Below, piece by piece: positions 44,336 through 55,635 of a stretch of 64,000 nucleotides of DNA. The DNA comes from Tribonema minus (taxonomy: Eukaryota; Sar; Xanthophyceae; Tribonematales; Tribonemataceae): positions 186,001 to 250,000 of the forward strand of contig JAFCMP010000096.1 in the NCBI GenBank assembly GCA_017506865.1, given 5' to 3'. The first letter of the stretch is position 1, and each line of letters opens with the position of its first letter. The position numbers were made by a program, and so were the translations under genes. The notes under the pieces were generated by a model, which searched no databases, had not been told where the DNA came from, and worked only from the letters and a program-made list of their open reading frames with translations.

Positions 44336-45542
44336 GGGGCTACGCAAGGGAGGGGGCTGCTGAGGGGGGTTAGGGGTTAGCTGAAGCTAAGGGGGGGTGG
44401 TGAAGAGGGATGGGGGTAGTTGTGGGTGGCAGGGGTATGTTGGCATGCACCATGAGACTGCCCCCCAGGGTGATTGGGGGTGGCGTTGGAGGGGGGGGTT
44501 GGTAGTGGAGGGGGGGGGGGTAGCTGAGGATTCGGGGGCAGTGCGTAGGGGCATGTTATGGCAAGGCTGCCGGCTACATTGTAGTACGGGTGGCATGCCT
44601 GGTAGAATGGATAGGCTGCGGCGCTAGGCAACACACACATTGTCCGAGCTGGTAATGTGAACACAGCTGCTCAGTCATGCCAGGCCGGCATACTGGCGCA
44701 TTGCTGCGTATCTGTGTTTTGTGCTGTGCCTACAATGTGTTTTTTGCAAGATCCGCCCATGGCGAGCGTGCGTTGTGTCTGCGCTGCGCGAGCGGCGCTG
44801 CGCGTGACGCATAGACAGCGCCAACGGAGGCTCATACACCTGGAAGCATGAATGCAATTGTTGAGAATGAGATGCAGAGCGTGCTTGGCAGAAGGGGCAG
44901 AGGCGTCGATCGCAACAAGCCACTCAGCTGCCGCGCAAATGCGAGTGCCACGCAGCAGGGGCTCCGATTCACCTCGCGCATGCATACACGCCAACACATT
45001 GTTTGCGAGGCCGCTGCATGCACATCCCTTCTGAGAGGAGCAATTGGAGGCTTTTAAGTCATACCAGTTGGGTTCAATGCCAGGCAGGCCTTTTCAGGTG
45101 TGATGATCACATTATCACTTTCAACAAGATGACATGCCTGCTCAATGGCTGCTCAGGGCCTGTATGTGCAAGCAGTTTTCAGTCAAACCGTGGCACGCTG
45201 GCCCACTGCAGCGCCACCAAATGAGTTCAACAGCACCCTGACAAGGCTGTCAGCAACGTACTGGCGTGCAGACTGCTTCCGGCCCCCCCCCCTGCCGACC
45301 CCACCCCCCCCGCTTCTTCTTGACAGTGGCTGGTGGTGCACTTGCTCGGTGCCCAAGACGTCCTGCGGCACCGCAAGCGCAGGAGCAAGCCTGTGTAAAC
45401 AGCAGCTGGCGTGATGCCGCGGTCTTGTCGACAACACAGCAGTATGTAGAGTAGATACCTTGTCGTGCACCCTTCCCCTCTCCCCCCCCTTCTGTAAACC
45501 GCCAAAGCCGTTTACACCCGTGCTTGTACCACCCCAGTCCAG
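44336..45542. other. Intergenic, no supported gene
   Basis: The stretch opens with G-rich sequence (44340-44530) and then has ordinary composition. A frame at 44848-45057 starts with ATG, but no splice or domain evidence supports it. Earlier exons of the 45543 gene may lie here. Confidence 0.45.
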
Positions 45543-45703
45543 GCGTACTTATTGTGTTGTTTGGAGCAGTCGCGGCCTATGCCGGTGCCCCTTACAGCAG
45601 CGGTGCTTACGCCCCCCCCCCGCGCGGTCACTACATGTTGTTGCCGAAGTACGATTCCCATGTGCGCCCCATGGTGTCCAAGCCGCTGCGCGGGATGTGG
45701 TAG
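45543..45703 (+). CDS. Terminal exon of an unidentified small membrane protein
   Basis: After an AG at 45541-45542 a frame reads VLIVLFGAVAAYAGAPYSSG then AYAPPPRGHYMLLPKYDSHV and ends KPLRGMW at a TAG (45701-45703). The start is a hydrophobic segment, so a single membrane span followed by a short tail is likely. An alternative acceptor at 45536-45537 adds Pro-Gly. The upstream exon was not found. I do not recognise the family. It converges with the 3' end of TDP1. Confidence 0.45.
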
Positions 45704-45794
45704 CACCAGGGCTCGTCGCCGGCCTGCGGCGAAGTGCAAGTTGAGGTTCACAATTAGGGCGGACGCTCCGCCGTGTGAGCCTGACCGATCACGT

Positions 45795-48700
45795 TCAACA
45801 TGCACTCTCGTCGACGCTTTCAAGTGACGCATGACATGTTGGTGCTGGAAGTTCAGGCACATTGGCGACGTCCAGCACTAGCCACCCCTGCCTTGCCAGC
45901 TGTCAGCGGACGCAAGACTCGAGTCCGGTATTGATTGCGCTTGATGTGGGATCTTGAAAGTAAATGAAGGTTCAAGCGCGATACGCCCCTGAGCTTGACG
46001 ATGCTTCAGCAGTGTTGCTGGCCATTCAGCGGGTGACCGGTGTGGAGTGGACGTTGAGGCTGCCAGTGAATGAATCAATGAATGAATTGCAAACATGAAT
46101 GAATGAATGGAATACTGCCGCCCCTTGCGACCACCGCAAACCCCACGTCACCAACGCAGGTGGCGCAGCACTTCAGATTGCCACGGCTGAACCTCTCTAG
46201 GAGCCACTGCGTCAGCTGAAATACGACTCAGCCGAGTCCATGTCGCCACACTTCAAGTGGAGAGCCCAATGATTCGACATGAAATGAAGCAGTGCTCAGT
46301 AATGCTCGATGCGTACATACATACCTTAGGGTTGTAGGGCGGCGGGTCGAGGGAGTAGGGTATCGGCAGCAGGTCCAGAGGCAGCCCCACCTCGTCAGCC
46401 TCAGCGCCGAGGCCGCCGTACGTAAGTCGCAGTGCCTGGCAGGAAACACGGCAAGCGGGGGGCGGCAGAGGCGTGAGATGCGTGCGCGCAACACGCGACT
46501 CATCCCGGCGATAATAAAATCTTCGCGAAGTATACGTCCAGAAACATATGCCTTACATGAGCCGCAGCGCATGCGGAGGACGCAGCAGACGGGGCGGCAG
46601 CGGCGTGAGATGCGCTTGCGCGACTCGCGACTCGTGAGACGCGCATGCACGACTCGCGACTCGTGCCGGTGATGAATATACATACGTCTATATACATATG
46701 CCGGGCAACGCCGGCGGAGGACGCGGCAGACGGGGCAGCAGCGGCCTGAGACGCGCGTGCGCAACACGCACCTCGTGCCAACAATAATACATATGCTTGT
46801 ATAGACGACATATATATGTACTTTGAAGTATATGAATATGAGGACCTGAGGCCGACGTATGCGCGGGGCTGATGACGCGGACAAGATCCAGCGCGCGCGT
46901 CGCGGCGCCTGCTGGCGACGCTGTGGCGGCGACAGCGGCTCTGGTACCGCAGTTCGCCGCAGACGAGACGTGGCGGCAGCACGATGATCGTGTGACCGTC
47001 GATGGGGCGTTGCAGCTTAGGGTTAGGGTTAGGGTTAGGGTTAGGGTTAGCGCCGCCACATGAAGGACTGCCCGCAGGTTCGTCAGTCACCCGGCGCGCA
47101 GCACTGCCGCGGGTTAGGGTTAGGGTTAGACACGGCTAAACCTAACTAACCCCAAAGTGCGGCGAGGGCAGCCGCGCTGGCGCCGTGCCTGCGTGAGGGG
47201 CGCCGGCGCGATCCGCAGCGGCGACCGGCAGCAGCAAGCGTTCGAAGGCACAGAACGATTGCGCCTTGACCATGTGTACTTACGAGCACCTTCGTGTGGG
47301 GGTGAGCTCGAGCTTAACGCCAACCCTGGTGCATACGCCCAGCGCGCGGCCGCGACAGCGGTGAGGCCCCAGGACCTGCGTTGCGACGGCGTTGCGGTGA
47401 GGGCCACCACGTCACCAGCGCCTAACCTTAACCCTAACCCTAACCCTAACCCTAACTTAAACCGTACGCCCTCGCACTGCGGCGCGCGACAGACCGCCTG
47501 GCTGCAGCAGCGGAGCCGCCGCCGCGCGTACACGCACCTCGAGGGGGCCCCCGGGGTCCACGGAGAACCCCGCCGTCGCGTCCGGCGCGCGCAGGCGGCT
47601 CGGCAGGAACAGCACGCCCATCTCGTACGACTTGATGCTCAGCGCGCCGTTCGCCTGCAGCTGGCCCCACGCCGTGGTGCTCATGTTGGCGCTCGTCAGC
47701 ATGAACCACGCCACCGTGCCCGCGTCGTTGTCGGTCCCGTAGCCGTTGCCGCCGCCGCTGCTGCCGCCACCGCCGCCGCCAGTGCCCCTGCCATTGCTGC
47801 CGCCGCCATTGCTGCCGCCGCTGCTACTGCCGCCGCCGCCGCCGCTGCTGCCGCCACTGCCACTGCCGCCACCGCTCCCTGCCGCCGCCGCCGCAGGCGC
47901 AAAGTAGCGGCAGTAGCTCTTGATGTGCGGCATGGCGCGCGCGCGGCCGCGGCGCGGCGCGCCGGCCCAGCGGTGCAGGAACGGCGCGACGGATGCGCGG
48001 AGGTCGCGCGTGGGCGCGGCGGCGCGCGCGTCCGCGAGCGCCGCGCCCTTGTACGCGGCGAGCAGGTTGCCGGGCGACGCGGGGATGGAGTTGCCCGCGG
48101 ACCACCCCGCCAGGCACGTCCTGGTTGCGGTGGTTGCGAGCGCGGGGGCGTTTCGGGGGGGGAGGTGAGGGTGCTGCTGACGCGGCGGCGCAGCCGCGCG
48201 GCGGCGGATGCGGAGGGGGCGAGAACGGTGTGCGGCGGGCGCTGCCGCTTGCTGCTGCTGCTACTGCTGCGCGTCTCTCAACGGTGCGGGCGACTTCAGG
48301 CGGCGGGGTCCTGCGGTGCTGCGTTGACGCGATGTCGCTGATGGCGTCGGGCGCTGCGCCCACCCCACCCCTTGCCCCTCTTCCACGGATGAAAGAGCAG
48401 CCAATGTGCTTTGCACATAAAGCACGCATTTGGGTCAGGGCTAGCGGCAAATATAGGGTTAACTTTGGGGTGGGCGCTCACCTCACGGCGGCGACCGTGG
48501 GCCACACGATCTTCATGTCGCCGCGCAGCGGCGGCCCGCGCGCCTGGTCCAGCGTGCCCTTCCCCATCATGCTCTCGTAGAACGTCCCCAGCCACTTGTC
48601 GCTCAGGCTGCCAAACGAGCTGCACTGGCACACGATGACGCCCCTGTCTCCGCCGCCGCTGCCACCGCCGCCACTGCCGCCGCCGCCGCCGCTCTTGCCG

Positions 48701-51700
48701 CCGCCGCCGCCGCCGCCGCTCTTGCCGCCGCCACCGCCGCCGCCGCCACCGCCGCTGCCGCCGCCGCCGCACGCCGCGGGCAGCGGCTCCCTGCTGAACA
48801 GCGCCCTCGCGCGCAGCTGGCCGAAGCGCGTTCGCACCGCGCCCGCGTGCGTGTAATTGGTCCCCGAGCCCGGCGCCGCGGGGACGAGCGCCGCCGCCGC
48901 CGCGGCAAAGTCCACGCGCGCCTCGAGGCGCCGCGCGAGCGCCGCGACGGCGCGCGGCGCGGGCGGCAGCGCGTCGATGGCGGGCGGCGGCGGCGGCGGC
49001 GCGCCGGTGGCGGCGGCGGCGGCGGGCGGCGGAGTTGCGTCGCTGTGGCGCGTGAGGCCGGCGGTGCGGCGCAGGTAGTCGACGAGCGTCGCGCTGAAGT
49101 CGTTCGCGGGCGGCGGGGCACTGCGGGGGGACAAGGGAGTCGGGGGGGGAGGGGGTGACACACAAGGGGGGGCATTTGGGGTGTGATGGGGATGGGGGGG
49201 CCATGTGAACGGCTCGTACCCTCTGGTCGTTGAGCTTCTAGGGAGCATTGCGCGTCCAACGGGTACGTACGCACGGCAGTGCGGCTCGTGGCGCATGATG
49301 GCAGACTCGAGATGCCAGCCGCGGGGGGGGCGCCCGCAGCCCCCCGCAGCGCGCGCGCCGCCGCCGCCGCCGTCGCGACGCGCACCGCCGCGAGGGGCGC
49401 TGCTGGCGGCGAAAGCCCCCCGCGGCGCAGCAGCACTCACTGACGTCAGCGCTCGGCGCAGGTGCGGCGTCCGCGTGATGCTGATACCGAAACCTAACTG
49501 CAGTGTACACACGTGTCCGCTGGCGGCGCGGCGGGGCGCGCTGGTGACCGACTGCGCGATTGCCGTGTGTGCTGTGCACTCCGGATGGCAAGGCTGGCGT
49601 GATGACACTCGGCGCTGAGCACCGAGGCCGTGAGGCCCAGGGCGTCTACGCAGGCCAGGAGCAGACCAATACATAGGATGTGCCTGAGAGTGGCAGTGCT
49701 CTGCAAGGTGAGTGCTGCCGCCGCACTGCTCCCGCAAGCCCTGATCCTAGCCCTGACTCCAACCCTATCCCACACTTGCGCGCACGCACTCCAAAGCGAA
49801 TCGAAGCGCACGCCTGCGCGCGCTGCAGGCCCCACGGCACGGGTGTAGACTACCGGTCGTGACTGTCGCTGACGTGGTCGATGCACGCGGCGGCCAGGCG
49901 ATTCTGAGCAGCGGCGCTGTAACAGCTATGCAAACGTGGCCAGGGGCTGTGAGCGGAGGAAGCTTTGCTGTCGTTTGCGCACACACGTAGCGGGCAGATC
50001 GAGCGCTGCCACTGCTCACATTAGCTGAGGGTGGCACTTTGCCTACGAGCTGAGCGCTGCCGTGGCTTGCGTACATGCCTGCGTACCTGCCAGCGGGGAC
50101 GAGCGGGAACTCCTGCCACCACACGCCCTGCACGCCGCAACAGCAGAGGACGCCACAGGCAGCGGAGCGAAAAATGAGCGCATGAATGGCGACCGCTGAT
50201 GGCGAAGGCGCCGCATGACGACGAACATGACAAATGATTGTCGTGCGGTGCCGCATTGACGCAGCTTTGACGGCACAGGCGGCCGAAAGCAAGCACTCAC
50301 AAGCCTGTGAAAGCCGTGTTGAAGCTGAAGTTTGCAGCCTTGCAAGTAGTGCGATAATCTGTCACACGCCCATGAGCCGTTCGCTACTGCATGTCGGCGT
50401 GTGCATATCGCATCCTGGACGTACGTCCGAACTTCGTGCGCACGCGGGCTGCGCAGCGCGTCACATTGTGTGTGGACCGTCGCGCGGCGTGCGCGCTCGC
50501 AGTCCGGTCCGCAGCGCAAACTTCAACAGTGACGCACCTCGCTCTTCTGGTCCCAGTCCTGCGCCTCGAAGTTGGCGGTGCACACCACCACGCGCACCCC
50601 CGTCTCAAACTCCAGTATGATCATCTTGCTGTGGTGCGTGCCTGCGAGCGGCCGCGCACGCGGCGGGCAGAGTTCACAGCTGAGGTTCACTGTTGAAGTC
50701 TGAGGTGTGGGACGAGTTGAGCGACGCGCGTACGGTGATCGCAGTCACCCACGGAGAGTGCTCGGCCAAGGCGAGTGACTCCCCCCCAAAACTTCAACTG
50801 CTGACCGCGCGTCCCACCGTGGAGAGAGTGAGGCAGACCGTCTGGCTGCGCACGCGTGTGCTTGCCACACAGCTCATGTGGAGCGTCCCCACTTGAGCTC
50901 TGCGGTATGGTACGAACCCCCTGGTGCCTCCATGGCGCCGCGTCCGCCGCCAAGAGTGCCATTGTGCGTGCTGCAGCTGGCGGCGGCGCGGCATCTTTGG
51001 GCGTCGTGGCGTGCGTGTGCAAGCTACCACACTTCACAAGCAAGTGAGTGCATGCACTGGCCCGCTGCACATGCTGCTTGCACGTGCAGACCGCCTCATC
51101 TGCACCTCGAGAGATGCGTGCACCCCAGGGCGATGCTCTGCGCGGCCGAAGCAGCTAGCCCTAACCTTTCAAGTCATCACCACTGGCTCCGCAGCGCAGG
51201 GGTACCTAGGCTAGAGGGTCTGCGACGTGCCCGCGCGCGCGCCACGCTGCGTGGACATCCTTCACAACCTAACTTCAAGTTACACATGCTGAAGCTGAGC
51301 GTCACCGCGCACCGTACGGCGGCAGCCGCAGGCCGTGCAGCGCCACGTGCGGGAACGCCTGCGCCGCGTGCCGCAGCGCCAGCGTGCTCGCGTTGTCGCC
51401 CGTTACGAACACCACGGGGGCGCCGCTCAGCAGCCGCGGGCACTCCCCCACCATCCACTCCATGTCCCATGTGTAGTTGAAGAGCATGGCGCTGGGGGAG
51501 GGGTTTACGGGGGGTGGGCGGGGGGAGGGGGGGGGGGGGGGGGGGGGGGGGCAAGGTGGATGAGAGCATGCATGTGCGCGGCGGTGTGTGAGGAAAGCTG
51601 CAGGGCTCGTTGAGCGCAGCCTGGATAAGGTCGCTGCAAGGGGCTGAGCAGCGTGCATAAGGCGCGCACACACAGCATCAGCTTCATGGGGAGCAGAGTC

Positions 51701-52304
51701 AGGTATGTGTCGCATTGACGTTGTTGGCCTGGCGAAGCGGTTGGTGTGCGAATCCGGAAGCTCAGCACGGTGAGGTGGGTACACGTAACAATCTGACCCA
51801 AAGCAGCAGGCTCTTGGTGGTCTGAGCGGGCAATTACATTAGCTTGCTCGATTGCGCTAGCGGCTCAGAAATCGTGTTGTTTGATGCGACTAGGGAGTGA
51901 CTCTGGAGATGCATCCACTGCGAAAGCTGAAGTACAAGCTTATGTACCACTTGCCTGCTCCACTGCCCGCTCATGAGCTGACCAAATGTTACAGCTCCCT
52001 CGTTGTACTTAGGGTCTATGCCACGTACAGTCGTGAGTCTCCACAGCGGCGGCCGCGATGGCGGGGGCTGCGGCTCCGCGGTCTTCTGTCGCTTGGCTGC
52101 AGGAGTCGCTTCCTCCTCGTCGCTGACCAGATCCACAGCTGCTAGAGCGGATCCCGACACTGCAGAGGGCTTCATGCTCATGATTCTGCTGCCAAAGTTC
52201 GCTCTTGTGACTACAGGCAGAGTGGCTCGACTACCGGTGATGTGCTTCGACACAAATCCTGCAGCTGATTCCAGCACCAGGCACACGCCAAGGCACCGGC
52301 GCAT
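45795..52304 (-). CDS. TDP1: Tyrosyl-DNA phosphodiesterase 1 (TDP1)
   Basis: Minus-strand exons: 52304-51955, 51491-51313, 50641-50538, 50127-50087, 49120-48482, 48120-47538 and 46435-46325; a probable last exon is 45899-45795. All phases agree (about 703 aa). TDP1 removes topoisomerase I peptides and other adducts from DNA 3' ends. Both HKN catalytic sets are present: THHSKM with CTANFE (His180, Lys182, Asn200), and PHIKSY with LTSANMS (His about 503, Lys about 505, Asn about 577). Other landmarks are [24 protein letters not shown] and [12 protein letters not shown]. The N-terminus has a possible organelle presequence before [14 protein letters not shown], a likely nuclear signal. Intron 1 is GC-AG (AG|GCAAGT). 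Long Gly/Ser inserts (about 48640-48775 and 47745-47890) interrupt the catalytic domain. The last exon rests only on phase and a weak [13 protein letters not shown] match. Confidence 0.93.
46455..46830. repeat. Three-copy tandem repeat in TDP1 intron 6
   Basis: Units of about 130-145 bp begin near 46456, 46586 and 46731. Each contains GCAGACGGGGCGGCAGCGGC-like sequence, GTGAGATGCG, CGCAACACGCGACTC and an AT-rich tail with ATACATATGCC. They lie next to exon 46435-46325. Confidence 0.8.
47017..47050 (+). repeat. Interstitial telomere-type (TTAGGG)n in TDP1 intron 6
   Basis: About 5.7 perfect TTAGGG units. Confidence 0.95.
47111..47129 (+). repeat. Interstitial telomere-type (TTAGGG)n
   Basis: About three units, 60 bp after the previous tract and in the same orientation. 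Confidence 0.92.
47421..47457 (-). repeat. Interstitial telomere-type (CCCTAA)n, opposite orientation
   Basis: About 5 units in the reverse orientation to the two preceding tracts, within the same intron and 80 bp from the exon at 48120-47538. Confidence 0.95.
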
Positions 52305-52427
52305 GCAGTGTCAGCAAGTCAACTTGGTTTCTTGCCAACTTTCGTTTGCCGCCATCCCGACTTGAAGTTTGCTTTTGAAAACAAGAGAACTAAAGTGTGG
52401 TGAACGTGAACTGGTGCACAACTGACA
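52305..52427. promoter_or_regulatory. Bidirectional promoter between TDP1 and the WW-domain gene
   Basis: Only 123 bp separate the divergent start codons. No TATA box is visible. The compact head-to-head arrangement implies shared or overlapping control. Confidence 0.6.
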
Positions 52428-54106
52428 ATGTCCGCCAATAGCAAGGCGCCGCCCGGACCAAAATGGGATCCTGACCGCGCAGACAAGCAGGCTGCAGCAG
52501 CAAAAGCCAGGTGAGCAATCACCTGGTGATGTTATGATGTTCAATTAGTTGCCGCAGAGACCTCCGTCTCGAGCGACTTTTCGTGTTGGCACAAACTCAT
52601 GTGAGATGGTCGTTTTCAGGACCACGGTGCTGCAGTAACTTGTCACAACACAAAGCACGCTCAAAAGACCCCAACACAATACTGAAAGTCGTGGTATTGG
52701 CAGCGGCGGCGTCCCAGACAAAGTGGATATTGAATTGTCCTAAGACAAAGTGGATATATTGTTCAACGCTCATGCAGCCTGGCAGTCTCATGCGAGGTCC
52801 GATTTCAATCCTGTGCTCTTGCTACTCGACTGTGGCAATGCCCAGAAAATGCCATGGTATCACATGCTGCACAGCTGGCGAGCTGCTTTAGCACCCAATG
52901 AATTTCAATCATGCAGCGTGATCTGAAGTGCTGTAAGCAAGAACCCAGCTGCAGCAACACGCTCACGTGCTGCTGCGCCTACGAACGGTGCACCCCAGGG
53001 CGAAGGCGCGGGAGTACCTCCTGAGCTCAGGGGAGGGCGTGAGCACATTCCACGATACGGCAAAGCTGCTGGGCGAAGGAGTCGCACAGAGGCTGCGTGA
53101 GGCGACAAAGGGGGGAGGGGACAACACACTGGAAGAGGTGGGTTTGCTCCTCAACACCGCATGGTAAACGCATGTTGTCCACCTGGGTATGTTGCGCAGG
53201 GGGGGCTGGCTGGCTTCTGTGTTGCCTGCATTCGCTGCCGCTCCGTGCTGGCTGCGTGCCCCGTGCGTGCGTAAGCGTGACAGCGATGCGTGAGGGACGT
53301 CGCCCGAGCTACGGACTCTCTCAATGGTGCGCGACGCTGCAGCGCCACATCGCCACGTCGCTACGCCGCCTGCGTCATCGCAGCGCGCGCCGCCTCTCAC
53401 GCGCCGCTCGACGCGCACCACCTGCCGCGCACGCCCACCGCCCCGCCGCCTGCGCGCAACTGACGCGCTACACGCACACGCAACACGCCCTCGCGCCCGC
53501 CAGGTCCAGAAGCGCGCCGCGCTCAAGCGCCGCGCGGAGGCGGACGCCGCGGCGCGCCGCGCCGCCGACGAGGAGGCGGCGCGCGCCAAGCGCCACAAGC
53601 AGCTGGAGGACGTCACGCCCATCGCGCCCGGCTGGATGGCCGTGCCCGCCGCCGGCGGCAAGACGTACTACTGGAACACGGCCACGCAGCAGACGACGTG
53701 GGAGCGCCCGGAGGCCGTGGACGGGGGCGGCGGCGGCGGCGGCGGCGCTGCGGACGCGCCGGCGGCAGCGGCAGCGGCTTCGGCGGCGGCGGCGGGGGGG
53801 GCAGCTGCCGCTCCAGCAGCGGCGGCGGCGCCGGCGGCAACGAAGGCGGCGGCGGCGCAGGCGGCGCAAGGCAGCGGCGGCGGCGCTGCTGCCGCGCAGC
53901 GCGGAGGAGAGGCGGCGCCTGCAGCAGCAGCGGCGGCGGCGGCGCCGGCGGCATCGGAGGCGGGGCAGGGCGCTGTGGTAACAAAACAGGCGGAGCCAGA
54001 ATTATTGCCAGGATGGAAGCACACGCGACATGCCGGCACCGGGCAGGAGTTCTGGGTGCACGAAGCCACCAAAGAGCGACGGCGGACGCCGCCGTACAAG
54101 GCGTAG
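52428..54106 (+). CDS. WW-domain protein (274 aa)
   Basis: Exons 52428-52510, 52999-53137 and 53504-54106 join in phases 2 and 0 and end in TAG. The N-terminus reads MSANSKAPPGPKWDPDRADK. A charged helical region (AREYLLSSGEGVSTFHDTAK ... QKRAALKRRAEADAAARRAA) leads to one WW domain, APGWMAVPAAGGKTYYWNTA then TQQTTWERPEA, with both signature tryptophans and the Tyr-Tyr core. An Ala/Gly-rich stretch of about 90 residues follows, then a conserved-looking tail (LLPGWKHTRHAGTGQEFWVH). Known: WW domains bind proline-rich peptides, often in splicing or transcription factors. The exact partner is unknown; a nuclear, splicing-associated role is an inference from layout. Confidence 0.85.
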
Positions 54107-54861
54107 GTGTAAGTAGCACCTGCCTATATGTTGCCTGTAGTAATGCAATCATAATGCCGTGTGCCAGGCATGAGAGAGGGGGAGTCAATGGCTGCTGGCT
54201 GTTGCAATGCCGCTGTGACGTTGCTGGCTCAAAGTGAAGAGGTTCGCTCGCTCGCGCCTTGGAGTTGCCGGCACTAAACTTGCCATGAGTACAGCTCATG
54301 TGACGCGTTTTGGAGCCGTGTGTCTGATTCCCAAGCAGGCGGGTCACTGTAGCGGCGCGGTGTGCGACAGCCGCAATGCGTGCACATGGGCGCTCGGCGG
54401 GTACGTGACGCCCATATTGCATTTGGAGCTGGCCCTCGGCGCTCATATTTGAGCTGCATACCGTCAGCTGCTGCTGCTGCGGGCGCTGAGAGCTACTCTG
54501 AGCATGCAGACGCATGGCGGCTCAACAGCAGAGGTTGATGTTCCAGCCCTCAACACAAGGGCGGCGCAGCTCATGATGCACACAACATGGCGAACTTGAG
54601 GTGCCTGCGCTGGTCATGTCACAGCAACGGCACAACATATTGAGCAAGCGTCGTTGGCTTCGACGCTCTCAACATGGGGAACATGATGATGCTGCACTGA
54701 TTGTGCCATAGCAACGGGACATCGCGCGGTGCACACACAAGCGATCGCATGGACTGCCGGCATGAGTGCAAGCGAGGAAGGCATTGTAACAGCACAAGTA
54801 GGTACATGAGATCGGTGTGACTGCAAGCGAGCGCCAAAGACGCCTGGACGCACTTCAAGAT
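54107..54861. other. Intergenic, no supported gene
   Basis: Ordinary composition between two converging genes. No domain or spliced structure was found. It must hold the 3' ends of both. Confidence 0.5.
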
Positions 54862-55635
54862 TCACTGCATTTTTTCCATGACATTATATCGTATGGCAGA
54901 GGGCAACAACTCTTGAACACGATCAATTGCGAGCCTTGCCGCCGGCTGGTAATGGCACCAATCCCATCCGTAGTGCGGGCTTGGGGTCACATGAGCACCC
55001 AACAGTACCGGCTCTCTGACCTCTAGCACCGCGTTTGTGTGTTTCCACAGGTCTTGAGACAACGTATACGAAACATCGTTGACTTCTTCATTGCACAACG
55101 CAACAACATGCACACACTCCAGTCTCAATACACGAACAACGCTCTTCCCCTCTTCGCCCAAGCAGAAAAACGCCTCAGTCATGATTGTGCTGGTTGAGTG
55201 ACGCTCCTCGGCTATTTCAACTTCAAATGGAAACTCCCTGGCGCACCACCACCCCCCAAGTGCCCAGTGCATATGCTTGTCCGAGCCACACCTGAGCTGG
55301 CGCTGATAGGTCAAGAGGAGAGCTCCCTTCTTGAACTTGACCTGCGTCGCGTGACGCTGACGCCTCATCAGCGGCACGTCACCACCCGCCGATGCTCTGG
55401 TGGTTGAAGTACGAGCGACATGTGCGCTTGCACGGATGGGGCCGATGAGAACAGCCTTCTTGCCGAGAAGAACTTCATTGTTGAAGTTGACAACTGTCAG
55501 GGCACAGCTGATGCGTCGCCAGCGGCGGCAGTCCCAAACCAAGTCGTCAGCAGGCCCAACCGATACAGGCGCCAAAGCCTGCGCGACAAGCACCAGCAGC
55601 ACAATGGACATTAGAGAAATGAGCAGCGCAGTCAT
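54862..55635 (-). CDS. Unidentified secreted or type II membrane protein, intronless (257 aa)
   Basis: The frame runs from ATG 55635 to a stop at 54862. The N-terminus is a strong signal peptide or anchor: MTALLISLMSIVLLVLVAQA then LAPVSVG. The rest is a mixed, globular-looking sequence with several Cys and Trp residues (VWDCRRWRRISCALTVVNFN; HWALGGWWCAREFPFEVEI). Unlike most genes here, its codons are not strongly G/C-ended and it has no introns, which may mean a different origin such as retroposition or transfer. The frame stays open for another 36 codons upstream, after an acceptor-like CCGCAG, so it could instead be the last exon of a longer gene. The family is not recognised. Confidence 0.55.
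   Translation of the reverse strand: MTALLISLMSIVLLVLVAQALAPVSVGPADDLVWDCRRWRRISCALTVVNFNNEVLLGKKAVLIGPIRASAHVARTSTTRASAGGDVPLMRRQRHATQVKFKKGALLLTYQRQLRCGSDKHMHWALGGWWCAREFPFEVEIAEERHSTSTIMTEAFFCLGEEGKSVVRVLRLECVHVVALCNEEVNDVSYTLSQDLWKHTNAVLEVREPVLLGAHVTPSPHYGWDWCHYQPAARLAIDRVQELLPSAIRYNVMEKMQ

Noticed and set aside
47017..47457. A chromosome end
   Set aside because: The TTAGGG tracts are short, face both ways and lie inside a TDP1 intron with exons on both sides.
48846..49158. Gly/Arg-rich plus-strand frames
   Set aside because: They are antisense shadows of TDP1 exon 49120-48482, which has clear homology.
53613..54515. 300-codon minus-strand frame
   Set aside because: It is antisense to the WW-domain exon and arises from its Ala/Gly-coding repeats.
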